Assembly (NCBI RefSeq): GCF_014836325.1
Contig: NZ_JACSQZ010000015.1
Span: 1 to 63,724 of the forward strand
Direction: 5' to 3'
DNA length: 63,724 nt
Source of the DNA: Clostridium gallinarum
Lineage (GTDB): Bacteria; Bacillota; Clostridia; Clostridiales; Clostridiaceae
Shown piece by piece: positions 51,069 through 60,225 of this stretch. Below the pieces are notes generated by a model. That model made no database searches. It was not told the DNA's origin and saw only the letters and a program-made list of their open reading frames with translations. Position 1 is the first letter of the stretch. Each line of letters starts with the position of its first letter. A program made the position numbers and the translations under genes.

Positions 51069-53942
51069 TTGAAACTTAAAAAAATTAGAAAAATATTAGC
51101 ACAATTTCTTATAGTTGCTCTTATGATGCCAAACCTAAATGTTAAGGCAGTTACTAATGAAAGTACAACAGCAATAGAAAGTACTACAGTAAATGAAGAA
51201 GCTACTAATGAAATTACTACAGTAATTGAAAGTGACAACACAACAACTCAAGAAGAAGCTATTGAAGAAATAAGTGATAATAATAATTCAATAGAAGAAA
51301 TTAAAGACACTAATGAAGAATCAGTAACTCCTGAAAATCAAAATGAAAATGAGGTTACTGAAATTAATCAAGTAAATAACAATATAGAAAATGAATCAAC
51401 AGAAACTATTAAAGGAAAGACGTATGAAAAGAAAAAAGCAATAAATGTTAATGCTAGAATTGCTACTGCAATGTTCTCATTAGAAGAAGGTGAGGAGGAT
51501 AAAGAAGAGTTTAGATTAAAGCAAGAAGCAATGAACAATTTAGAAGTTCTTGTTCCTATGACAGATAGTGAATATGAATTAACAATTGCAAATTCTGATG
51601 GAAGCTTTGAATATTTAGAATCCTTTGATGATATTGATTCAGCTGTAAATGCAGCAAATAGTATTTCAGAAAATAGCTTAGATGAAAGTCAACTACCAGC
51701 AGTAATAAATGCACGTGGACAAGTTGTTTATTCTACAAATGAAATGGCTAGAATATTAAGACATGTAAACAACTCAAATGTGGTTGGAAATGTTAATGTT
51801 TATCCAAACGCAAGTCTTTCAAGTCCACTTATTGTTGTTAATCAAGGATACATTGATGATGTTCCGATTTTAGATGTTTATGGTAATGCAACTAAAATAA
51901 TGGTTAATGGATATGAAGGATGGATAAACAACAATAGAGCATCTGGAAATTATGACATGATAGTAGTTCCACTTAATCAAGCTTCAAATCCAAGTTACTA
52001 TACTGTTAGAAATGGAGAATTAATTCATTTTATCAGCTACGATTTAACAGGAACAACAGGATTTGAAAAGATTTTAGGAAAAGCACCTAGTATATTAAGG
52101 GAAGGTGTTAGATACTTAAGTTATGATGGACAGTATTTCTATAGTTATGACCATACAAATCAAAATGGCATAGTAAATGGATTAAATACATTAATAAGCG
52201 ATTATAAAGCAGGAGTTAGAACTAATTCTGTAAATAATGGTAATCCTTATTATGTTTATTATCAATACTTACCATTTAGAAGCCAAACAATTTATACAGC
52301 TGCAGATTTAAATAATTTTATAAATAACCATCCTAGAATAAAAGGAACTAGCTCTAAATTAAAAGATTTAGGACAAGCTTTTAAAGATGCAGAAACTCAA
52401 TATGGAGTAAATGCTTTATTAGCATTAGCTGTTGCTATAAATGAATCAGGATATGGAAATTCAGAAATAGCTAAAGATAAAAATAATTTATTTGGATTAA
52501 ATGCTGTTGATGCATCGCCAGGATTATCAGCAGATAGCTTTGCAACACCAAGAGATTCAGTTATTGATTTTGCAAAGAACTGGATTTCAAGAGGTTATGC
52601 AGATCCAGCTGATTGGAGATATTATGGAGGATTTGTAGGAAATAAATACAGAGGTGCCAATGTTAAATATGCTTCAGATCCATTCTGGGGAGAAAAAGCA
52701 GCAAGCTTTGCTTATGAGATTGATAAGACATTATCTGCTGGAAGCTCTAGCTTAAGAGATACTAACTCAAAGCAAATAGGAGTAGTTAGAGCTAATAATC
52801 AAGTTATTAATAAAAATGGAACTTTACTTTATAATACAACTGTAGATACATCAGTTATAATTTCAGACCTTCAACAAGTGGTTTTTAATGGAAAAACTTG
52901 TTATGAAATTTATCCAGAAAGAAATACATCAACATTAGAAGGTAAATATCACGGTAATTATAATTGGAGTGATAGAGCTTATATAGAAGCAAGTAATATT
53001 TCATTAGTAAATGTATTTACACCACCTTTAGAAATTAAGTATGGGCTTAATAGATATTCAACAGCTGTTGAATTAAGTAAAAGTAGTTTTACGTCAGCAG
53101 AAACTATAGTAATATCTAATGGTTATGCAATACCAGACGGTTTAGCAGCTACACCAATAGCTTCACATTATAAATCTCCATTATTACTAGTTGAAAAAAG
53201 TTCAATTCCTAGTGAAACTCAAAATGAAATAAAGAGACTTGGAGCTAAAAATGTTATTATTATTGGAGGAACTTCAGTAGTAGATAAAAATGTAGAAGCA
53301 CAACTTAATAACTTAGGAATATCAAGAATTACAAGATTAGGTGGCGCAACTAGATATGAAACAGCTATTCAAGTAGCTAGATATATAGATCAAAATCTTT
53401 ATGATATACAAAATGTAGTAATTGCTAATGGCTATGGAGAACCAGATGCACTTTCAATTGCACCAGTATCAGGAAGAGATAAAATGCCAATAATACTTGT
53501 AGAAAGTAATAATATTCCAACAGAAGCTTATAACTGGATGAGAGATGCTAGTTTAAATAATGCTTACGTAATTGGAGGAACAACAGCTGTTTCTAATAAT
53601 GTTTTAAATAGCATTAATGCATTAACTAGACAAGATATTTCAGGAAACAGATTAGGTGGATTAACAAGATATGAAACAAATGCTATAATAATTGATAAGT
53701 TCTATGGAAGTATAACAGAAAATGTATATATTACAGAAGGGCTAGAACTTGCAGATGCTTTATCAGCAGGACCAGTTTCAGTAATTAATAATTCACCAGT
53801 AGTAATTTGTGAAGATGGATTAACACCAACTCAAAAGAGTATTTTTGCTAATAAGACTACAAACAAAATAATACAAGTTGGTGGAAAAGTATCAAAAGCA
53901 TCTATTCAAAATCTTAGAGAATTGTTAAGTAGAACAAGATAG
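51069..53942 (+). CDS. Secreted N-acetylglucosaminidase with three CWB2 cell-wall binding repeats
   Basis: 957 residues. A signal peptide (1-27, ending NVKA) is followed by a Thr/Glu/Asn-rich low-complexity linker (about 28-125), SH3-like regions (about 218-295 and 565-640), a glucosaminidase domain (about 430-555, catalytic Glu in AINESGYGNS) and three CWB2 modules (about 656-957; FGR-like NRYSTAVELSK, TRYETAIQVARYI, TRYETNAIIIDKF). CWB2 modules bind anionic wall polymers beneath the S-layer. It probably remodels peptidoglycan during growth or division. The start is TTG at 51069 with GGAAGGAGGG upstream. Confidence 0.92.
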   Translation: MKLKKIRKILAQFLIVALMMPNLNVKAVTNESTTAIESTTVNEEATNEITTVIESDNTTTQEEAIEEISDNNNSIEEIKDTNEESVTPENQNENEVTEINQVNNNIENESTETIKGKTYEKKKAINVNARIATAMFSLEEGEEDKEEFRLKQEAMNNLEVLVPMTDSEYELTIANSDGSFEYLESFDDIDSAVNAANSISENSLDESQLPAVINARGQVVYSTNEMARILRHVNNSNVVGNVNVYPNASLSSPLIVVNQGYIDDVPILDVYGNATKIMVNGYEGWINNNRASGNYDMIVVPLNQASNPSYYTVRNGELIHFISYDLTGTTGFEKILGKAPSILREGVRYLSYDGQYFYSYDHTNQNGIVNGLNTLISDYKAGVRTNSVNNGNPYYVYYQYLPFRSQTIYTAADLNNFINNHPRIKGTSSKLKDLGQAFKDAETQYGVNALLALAVAINESGYGNSEIAKDKNNLFGLNAVDASPGLSADSFATPRDSVIDFAKNWISRGYADPADWRYYGGFVGNKYRGANVKYASDPFWGEKAASFAYEIDKTLSAGSSSLRDTNSKQIGVVRANNQVINKNGTLLYNTTVDTSVIISDLQQVVFNGKTCYEIYPERNTSTLEGKYHGNYNWSDRAYIEASNISLVNVFTPPLEIKYGLNRYSTAVELSKSSFTSAETIVISNGYAIPDGLAATPIASHYKSPLLLVEKSSIPSETQNEIKRLGAKNVIIIGGTSVVDKNVEAQLNNLGISRITRLGGATRYETAIQVARYIDQNLYDIQNVVIANGYGEPDALSIAPVSGRDKMPIILVESNNIPTEAYNWMRDASLNNAYVIGGTTAVSNNVLNSINALTRQDISGNRLGGLTRYETNAIIIDKFYGSITENVYITEGLELADALSAGPVSVINNSPVVICEDGLTPTQKSIFANKTTNKIIQVGGKVSKASIQNLRELLSRTR

Positions 53943-53987
53943 TATTTTTATTTAAATTTTAATAAAATACTTTAGATTAAATAAAAA

Positions 53988-54030
53988 AGAAGGTTTAAAA
54001 AACAGAGGTTTTTTAAACCTTCTTTTTTTA
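53988..54030 (+). terminator. Terminator after the glucosaminidase gene
   Basis: AAGAAGGTTTAAAAAA pairs with TTTTTTAAACCTTCTT around CAGAGG, followed by TTTTT. The next sequence, ATAATCTCAACTCTTGGGTT, faintly resembles the hairpin 1 to linker junction of the repeat family. Confidence 0.9.
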
Positions 54031-54187
54031 TAATCTCAACTCTTGGGTTTTGAGCACCTAATTAAAGTTTGCTATAGAATAAGGAAAACTAAAATAAGTA
54101 CTTTTTTAAAACAAAAATGATAGCAAAATAAATATATAGTGCCTATCAAATATAATATAGTAATAAATTAACAAATTGGAGGGTGCT

Positions 54188-54679
54188 ATGAAAAAGAGAA
54201 GTAATAAAAAAATAATAATAACTTTATTAATAATAAGTATGCTTATAGGAATAGGAGGCTGTTATTCATTCAATAATGATTTAACATATTTGGATTCAAT
54301 GGAAGTTGAGGACTCTTTTCCTAATCTAACATACTTAGATTCAATAGAAGCTTGGAATATTTTAGAGGATGAACCAGGAACTTTGATTATTCAGACAGTT
54401 GGAGATGTAAATATTAACTGGGAATCTGGAAATCAACCTAATGTATTAGGATTAGCAAGTGATATTCCAATTTGGGATATTAGCTTGGTAAATATGAATT
54501 AAAATAATAAAATATTAAAATTAAATGAAGTTACAGGAAAGGGAATAATAAACTTAAAATCAATAGGACTAGGAGAAATATCAAGTGTATTAATAGATGG
54601 AAAGAAATACAAGAAGTTTAGAGGGAGTTTAATTGAAACAAAAGAAGGGAAGCAATCATATGAAATAAAGTGGGAATAG
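54188..54679 (+). pseudogene. Lipoprotein gene split by an in-frame TAA
   Basis: A lipoprotein signal (MKKRSNKKIIITLLIISMLI, lipobox IGGC) opens a frame that stops at TAA 54500-54502 after 104 residues. The same frame then continues for 58 codons with protein-like sequence (LKLNEVTGKGIINLKSIG; EISSVLIDGKKYKKFRG; SYEIKWE) to TAG at 54677. A single base change in a CAA, AAA or GAA codon would explain this. The product may be a truncated lipoprotein, or two parts if read-through occurs. The family is not recognised. GGAGGG lies upstream of ATG 54188. Confidence 0.7.
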
Positions 54680-54773
54680 ATATATACAATTTACAATATA
54701 TGTACTTGAAGTTTATAGGCTATAAATATATAATTGATATATATTTATAAGAACTGTGAAAGGATTGAAAAAA

Positions 54774-55967
54774 ATGGTAGAACAAAGAAAAATTCCATTT
54801 TCTCCTCCAGATATAACTGAAGCGGAAATAAATGCTGTAGTAGAGGTCTTAAAGTCAGGATGGATTACATCAGGACCAACTTTAGCTAAGTTTGAAGAAG
54901 AACTTGCAAGTTATTGTGAGGCTAATAAAGCAATAGCATTAAACAGTGCAACAGCAGCTATGGAACTTATATTAAAAGTTTTTGATATAAAAGAGGGAGA
55001 TGAAATAATAACAACTCCTTACACATATACTGCAACTGCTAGTGTAGCAGTACATAGAGGAATTAAGCCTATATTTTGTGATGTAGCAAAAGATTCATTT
55101 TTCATAGATTATGATAAAATAGGTGATTTAATAACAGAAAAAACAAAGGTAATTATGCCTGTAGATTTTGCAGGAGTTCCTTGTGATTATGATAGAATTA
55201 AAAATGTTTTAAAAGAAAAAAATAGAGAAGATATAATTATAATAGTAGACTCAGCTCATGCTTTTGGAGCAAAGTATAAAGGTGAAAGAGTTGGAGCTCA
55301 ATGTGATTTTCATACATTTTCATTCCATGCAGTAAAAAACTTTACAACTGCTGAAGGTGGCGCTATAACATATAATGATAATAACTTTAAAGGAAGAGAA
55401 AATTTATTCCAAGACTTTAAGTTTACTTCATTACATGGACAATCAAAAGATGCTTTATCTAAAATGAAAGCAGGGGCTTGGGAGTACGATATAATTACAG
55501 ATGGATTCAAATGTAATATGACAGATATAAATGCTGCTATTGGTAGAGTACAATTAACAAGATATGAAGATATGCTTAAATACAGAAAAGAAATCTTTGA
55601 TACTTATACAAGAATATTAGAAAAGGAAGATTTTTCTATAATACCAGTTACTGAATATGGTGAAGGAACAGAAAGTTCATATCATATATATCCATTAAGG
55701 ATTAAAGGTTTTGATGAAGACAAAAGAAATTTACTTATTCAAAAATTAGCTGAAAAGGGAATATCAACTAATGTTCACTTTAAGCCACTACCAATGTTTA
55801 CATTATATAAAAATTTAGGTTATAAAATAGAAGATTATCCAAATGCATATGCTCAATATGCAAATGAAATATCACTTCCAGTTTATAGTACTTTAGCTTT
55901 ACAAGATGTAGAATATGTTGCTGAAGAATTAATTAAGGCTGTTAAAGAAATTAATAATAAACAATAA
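54774..55967 (+). CDS. DegT/DnrJ/EryC1/StrS sugar aminotransferase
   Basis: 398 residues, PLP-dependent. The segment SFHAVKNFTTAEGG holds the PLP lysine, and PFSPPDITEAEINAVVEVLK and GWITSGP are family hallmarks. It transfers an amino group to a keto-sugar nucleotide, typically at C4, for surface polysaccharide. ATG 54774 with GAAAGGA at 54758-54764 is chosen over GTG 54756. It is followed by a convergent membrane polymerase gene. Confidence 0.88.
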   Translation: MVEQRKIPFSPPDITEAEINAVVEVLKSGWITSGPTLAKFEEELASYCEANKAIALNSATAAMELILKVFDIKEGDEIITTPYTYTATASVAVHRGIKPIFCDVAKDSFFIDYDKIGDLITEKTKVIMPVDFAGVPCDYDRIKNVLKEKNREDIIIIVDSAHAFGAKYKGERVGAQCDFHTFSFHAVKNFTTAEGGAITYNDNNFKGRENLFQDFKFTSLHGQSKDALSKMKAGAWEYDIITDGFKCNMTDINAAIGRVQLTRYEDMLKYRKEIFDTYTRILEKEDFSIIPVTEYGEGTESSYHIYPLRIKGFDEDKRNLLIQKLAEKGISTNVHFKPLPMFTLYKNLGYKIEDYPNAYAQYANEISLPVYSTLALQDVEYVAEELIKAVKEINNKQ

Positions 55968-55972
55968 AAAAT

Positions 55973-56008
55973 AAGTGGGACTGTTTTATAAGTCCCACTT
56001 ATTTTTTT
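55973..56008. terminator. Terminator between convergent polysaccharide genes
   Basis: AAGTGGGACT (55973-55982) pairs with AGTCCCACTT (55991-56000), followed by ATTTTTTTATT. Confidence 0.9.
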
Positions 56009-56020
56009 ATTAAATATATT

Positions 56021-57259
56021 TTAATTTTCCTCTTTATATAATAGTGCAATAAAATTACCAGCATAGAACCAATATATTAATGAAATGAAGCTAATTATAT
56101 AAACTAAGTTACTTTCCATAAGATTTACAACAGGTATTCCTAATAATAGCCCTAATAAAATGCAATTGGTTATCTTATCCTTACTATTCATTTTTTGAAT
56201 TTTAGAAGTAGCAAAAAGTATAAGGGTAGATATAAAAAGTATTAACATAAATGTAGCTATAAATCCGTTAGTTGTAGTTATTTCCATATAAATATTATGG
56301 ATTCCACCTTTAGTTACACCTATTAATTCAGCTGGTTGATTTTGAATTAAAGTAGGGATTGTATTAGAAGTACCAATACCACTAAAAAATGAAAATTTTA
56401 TTATACGAATAGCGGCAATCCATATATACTCTCTACCAGTAAAAATATAATGTAAAGTTTTATCATCTAACTTGAAAATAAAGTATATAAAAACTATAGG
56501 AAGAACAACCATTAAAGTTCTTATAAAATTATTTTCTATATAAACAAAAGCAAAGATAAATATAAGAGAAAGTATAATAAGATATCCACTTCTGCCAGAA
56601 GATAAAACTAAAGTTACTCCTTGAAGTATTGTATTAATAATTAAAAATATATTAACTTTCTTTAATTTAGATTTTGAAAGTAAATAAATACCTAGTACTA
56701 TTGAAATAGCAGCAGCTACACCAAGAGAATTTTCATTTTTAAATATCCCGATAAAATAAAGTGTTTCTTCAACTCCATCAGAATTAATTATATTAATTAC
56801 AATATTCTTATTTAAAAATATTAAAACTAAAGAAGATAAAGAGGCAATAAAAGAAAAAGCAATATAAAAAAATGAGTATATATTAATTTCATTTTTTATA
56901 GTTTCTTTATCTTTATAATTATCTATAGAGAAAATAACTGTAAATATTAATACGTTCATAAGCCAGGTTTTATAATTTAAATCAGTAGGATACTTATAAA
57001 TAGTAAAAAATAAAGTTACAGCCAAAAATAAATATAAGAATATATTAAAGATATAAATTTTTCTTTTTCTTCGTATAATACCTACAAAGTTAATTATAAA
57101 TAAGAATGCAACCCAAAGAAGACAAATCTTATTTAAAATTTTAAAGAAAGGAAAATCAAAAATTATGGTTACATAAGATAAACTAACCAATAAATATAAT
57201 AATTTTAAATAAAAGCTATTTGAAAAAAAATCATAGACATTAAGTAAATATTTTTTCAA
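56021..57259 (-). CDS. O-antigen ligase / Wzy polymerase-like membrane protein
   Basis: 412 residues with 11-12 helices and a large external loop (about 270-320) containing GREYIWIAAIRIIKFSFFSG and then GIGTSNTIP, features of the Wzy_C/WaaL superfamily. It probably joins or polymerises lipid-linked glycan repeat units at the outer membrane face. It lies between two sugar aminotransferase genes but on the opposite strand. The ribosome binding site is weak, and the start is at the only early ATG. Confidence 0.8.
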   Translation of the reverse strand: MKKYLLNVYDFFSNSFYLKLLYLLVSLSYVTIIFDFPFFKILNKICLLWVAFLFIINFVGIIRRKRKIYIFNIFLYLFLAVTLFFTIYKYPTDLNYKTWLMNVLIFTVIFSIDNYKDKETIKNEINIYSFFYIAFSFIASLSSLVLIFLNKNIVINIINSDGVEETLYFIGIFKNENSLGVAAAISIVLGIYLLSKSKLKKVNIFLIINTILQGVTLVLSSGRSGYLIILSLIFIFAFVYIENNFIRTLMVVLPIVFIYFIFKLDDKTLHYIFTGREYIWIAAIRIIKFSFFSGIGTSNTIPTLIQNQPAELIGVTKGGIHNIYMEITTTNGFIATFMLILFISTLILFATSKIQKMNSKDKITNCILLGLLLGIPVVNLMESNLVYIISFISLIYWFYAGNFIALLYKEEN

Positions 57260-57422
57260 CTAATTCAACTCCCTATATTAAATTGTAATTTTATAGTTAA
57301 TATTTTATCATTTATATATTAATTAGTCTAAGAATTTGTACAAAAACATTGTATAACACAATAAATGTGGTAAAATATTATTGTTAGTTTTTTTGTATAA
57401 ACTTATAAAGGAGAGTATAACT

Positions 57423-58601
57423 ATGAATATACCTTTAATAGATTTAAAAGCTCAATATGAGTCATTATCTAAAGAGTTAAATGAAGCAACTTTAGGAATA
57501 TTATCTTCAGCTAATTACATAATGGGAAAAACAGTTTTAGACTTTGAGAAAAAATTTGTAAACTATATAGGAGTTAAGCATGCAATATCAGTAGGGAATG
57601 GAACTGATGCCCTAGTACTTGCTTTAAAAGCAATGGGAATAGGAAAAGGTGATGAAGTTATAACTACTCCATTTACTTTCTTTGCAACAGCTGAAGCAAT
57701 ATCAGCAGTAGGAGCAACTCCAGTGTTTGTAGATGTAGAAAAAGAAACATTTAATATAGATGTAACAAAAATAGAAGAAAAAATAAACTCAAATACAAAG
57801 GCTATAATGCCAGTTCACATATTTGGTCAAAGTGCTGATATGGATGAAATAAACGAAATAGCTAAAAAGCATAATTTAAAAGTTGTAGAAGATGCTTGCC
57901 AAGCTATAGGTGGAAAATATAAGGGCAGAAATATAGGATCATTAGGAGATGTAGCTTGTTTTTCATTTTTCCCAACAAAGAACTTAGGTTGTGCTGGTGA
58001 TGGTGGAATGATAGTTACAGATAATGATGAAATTGCAACTATTGCAAGAGCACTTAGAACTCATGGAAGTGGGGAAAATGGTCAAAAGGCTTATAACCTA
58101 CTAAATAATATAGAAGAAGAAGTTCAAACAGCAGAAGGTGCTAATGATACAGTTTATAACCCGCTTAAATACTATAACTATTTAATTGGATATAATACAA
58201 GATTAGATGCAATTCAAGCATCAATTTTAAATGTTAAAATAAATGAAATAGATAATTGGAATGCTAAAAGAAGAGAAATAGTAAGCATTTATAATGAAGC
58301 TTTACAAAATAATGATTTAGTAACTCCAGTTGCAAAAGATTATAATGAGCATGTTTATCACATGTATATATTACAATCTGAAAATAGAGAAGAAATTATA
58401 TCAAAACTAAAAGAAGCTGGAATAGCAACAGGAGTTTATTATCCAGTGCCATTACATCTTCAAAAAGTTTATAAAGATTTAGGATATAAAGAAGGGGATA
58501 TGCCAGTTGCAGAATACTTATCACATAGAACTTTTGCAATTCCTGTATACCCAGAGTTAACTAAAGAACAAGTTGATTATATAATAAGCAAGATAAAGTA
58601 A
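57423..58601 (+). CDS. DegT/DnrJ/EryC1/StrS aminotransferase, WbpE-like
   Basis: 392 residues. FFPTKNLGCAGDGGM holds the PLP lysine, and IPLIDLKAQYESLSKELNEA and SVGNGTDALVLALKAMGIG are typical of WbpE-type enzymes that aminate C3 of UDP-2-acetamido-3-keto-hexuronic acid. It precedes a WbpA-like dehydrogenase, which would make the uronic acid. AAAGGAGAG upstream fixes ATG 57423; the 14 extra codons of the longer frame are not native. Confidence 0.88.
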   Translation: MNIPLIDLKAQYESLSKELNEATLGILSSANYIMGKTVLDFEKKFVNYIGVKHAISVGNGTDALVLALKAMGIGKGDEVITTPFTFFATAEAISAVGATPVFVDVEKETFNIDVTKIEEKINSNTKAIMPVHIFGQSADMDEINEIAKKHNLKVVEDACQAIGGKYKGRNIGSLGDVACFSFFPTKNLGCAGDGGMIVTDNDEIATIARALRTHGSGENGQKAYNLLNNIEEEVQTAEGANDTVYNPLKYYNYLIGYNTRLDAIQASILNVKINEIDNWNAKRREIVSIYNEALQNNDLVTPVAKDYNEHVYHMYILQSENREEIISKLKEAGIATGVYYPVPLHLQKVYKDLGYKEGDMPVAEYLSHRTFAIPVYPELTKEQVDYIISKIK

Positions 58602-58702
58602 GTGTGAATAAGTAAGAGTGTAAAGTTAAGAGTGAAGAGACAAAATTAAGAGGATGTTTTAAAAATTAAATTTAATTGTAATTTCTTAACTCTAAACTAA
58701 AA
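58602..58702 (+). repeat. Heptad-repeat array H8
   Basis: AGTGTGAATAAGTAAGAGTG continues as 7-nt units (AAAGTTA, AGAGTGA, AGAGACA) up to about 58643. TTTCTTAACTCTAAACTAAA (58682-58701) is a partial inverse complement. It separates two genes that otherwise look like one operon. Confidence 0.55.
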
Positions 58703-58716
58703 GAGGAGGAAGAATT

Positions 58717-60033
58717 ATGTCAGTTTTAAAAGAACAATTATTAGAAAAAATTAATAATAAAACTGCAAAAGTTGGTGTAGTAGGATTAGGATATGTTGGA
58801 TTACCTTTAGCAGTTGAAAAAGCAAAGGCTGGATATGAAACTATAGGTTTTGATGTTCAAGATCAAAAAGTAGAAATGGTTAATAATGGTAAAAATTATA
58901 TTGGCGATGTAGTTGATGCGGAACTTAGCGAATTAACTGAAAAAGGAATATTAAGAGCAACTACAGATTTTAGTTTTATAAATGATGTAGATACAGTATG
59001 TATTTGTGTTCCAACACCACTTGATTTATATAAGCAACCAGATTTATCTTATGTTGTAAATTCAACTAAGAATGTTGCTAAATACCTTCATAAAGGAATG
59101 ATAGTAATTCTTGAAAGTACTACATATCCAGGAACTACAGAAGAGGTACTAAAGCCAATTTTAGAAGAAAGTGGATTAAAATGTGGAGAAGATTTCTTCC
59201 TAGCATTCTCACCAGAAAGAGTAGATCCAGGTAATAAGCACTTTAACACTAAGAACACTCCAAAGGTTGTAGGTGGATGTACTGAAGAATGTACAGAAGT
59301 TGCAGCAGCTTTATACGAAAATGTATTAGAAGGAGAAATCCATAGAGTTTCTTCACCAGCAGTAGCTGAAATGGAAAAAATATTAGAAAATACTTTCAGA
59401 AATATAAACATAGGTTTAGCAAACGAAATGGCTATCCTTTGTAATAGAATGGGAATAGATGTATGGGAAGTTATTGATGCAGCTAAAACTAAACCATATG
59501 GATTTATGCCATTCTATCCAGGTCCAGGTCTTGGTGGACACTGTATACCTCTAGATCCTTTCTACTTAGAATGGAAGGCTAAAGAATATGATTACCACAC
59601 AAAGCTTATAGAAACATCAGGAATTATAAACGATTCTATGCCAGACTTTGTTTTAGAAAACATTATGAAAATATTAAACAAAGAAAAGAAAGCATTAAAT
59701 GGTTCAAAAGTATTAGTTATGGGATTAGCATACAAGAATGATATAGATGACTATAGAGAATCACCATCATTTAAAGTAATAGAATTACTAGAAAAGAACG
59801 GTGCAGAAGTTATAGTTAACGATCCATTCTGCGATACAGCAAAATACAAAGGCAAAACTTACTACTCAGTAGACTGGAAAGAAGTTATAGACGAATCAGA
59901 TATAGTAGTAATAACAACTGGACACACAGTTTACAACTATGAAGAAATAGTAGATAGAGCAAAAGTAGTTTATGACACAAGAAACGCAACAAAGAATGTA
60001 GTAAACAATAGAGAAAAGATATACAAACTTTAG
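58717..60033 (+). CDS. UDP-N-acetyl-hexosamine 6-dehydrogenase (WbpA/WecC-like)
   Basis: 438 residues. The NAD motif is VGVVGLGYVGLPLAVEKAK, and the catalytic Cys lies in GPGLGGHCIPLDPFYLEWK, followed by VLVMGLAYKNDIDDYRESPS. It oxidises the C6 of UDP-GlcNAc or UDP-ManNAc to the uronic acid in two NAD-linked steps. Together with the WbpE-like aminotransferase it suggests a 2,3-diamino-uronic acid in the surface glycan, though the WbpB and WbpD partners are not in the window. Confidence 0.92.
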   Translation: MSVLKEQLLEKINNKTAKVGVVGLGYVGLPLAVEKAKAGYETIGFDVQDQKVEMVNNGKNYIGDVVDAELSELTEKGILRATTDFSFINDVDTVCICVPTPLDLYKQPDLSYVVNSTKNVAKYLHKGMIVILESTTYPGTTEEVLKPILEESGLKCGEDFFLAFSPERVDPGNKHFNTKNTPKVVGGCTEECTEVAAALYENVLEGEIHRVSSPAVAEMEKILENTFRNINIGLANEMAILCNRMGIDVWEVIDAAKTKPYGFMPFYPGPGLGGHCIPLDPFYLEWKAKEYDYHTKLIETSGIINDSMPDFVLENIMKILNKEKKALNGSKVLVMGLAYKNDIDDYRESPSFKVIELLEKNGAEVIVNDPFCDTAKYKGKTYYSVDWKEVIDESDIVVITTGHTVYNYEEIVDRAKVVYDTRNATKNVVNNREKIYKL

Positions 60034-60225
60034 ATGCGAAGCATAATGAAGAATTAAGAATTAAGAATGAAAAATTAATGATAAAACTCCCGTAAGGGAG
60101 TTTTTTTATTTTATAATTATTTCAAAACTCCTTAAGGAGTTTTGAAAGTAAAATTTAAATTAAAGTAATTTGGAACAAATTACATCCAAAATTATACATT
60201 CTACATTTTACATTCTTCATTGCTA
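60034..60225. repeat. Heptad-repeat module H7 with two terminators
   Basis: Left arm GCATAATGAAGAATTAAGAA and onward, right arm TTATACATTCTACATTTTAC (from about 60192) and onward. AAAACTCCC-gtaa-GGGAGTTTTTTT (60083-60107) ends the dehydrogenase transcript. A perfect palindrome at 60121-60146 (TTCAAAACTCC as half) and GTAATTT-ggaac-AAATTAC (60165-60183) follow. The right arm encodes the last residues (NEECKM) of the minus-strand HAD protein. Confidence 0.8.

Noticed and set aside
54001..54110. c-di-GMP riboswitch (GEMM) upstream of the lipoprotein gene
   Set aside because: A search for one, prompted by GAGCACCTAATT and the c-di-GMP genes in the window, found no conserved receptor or tetraloop; only a terminator is clear.
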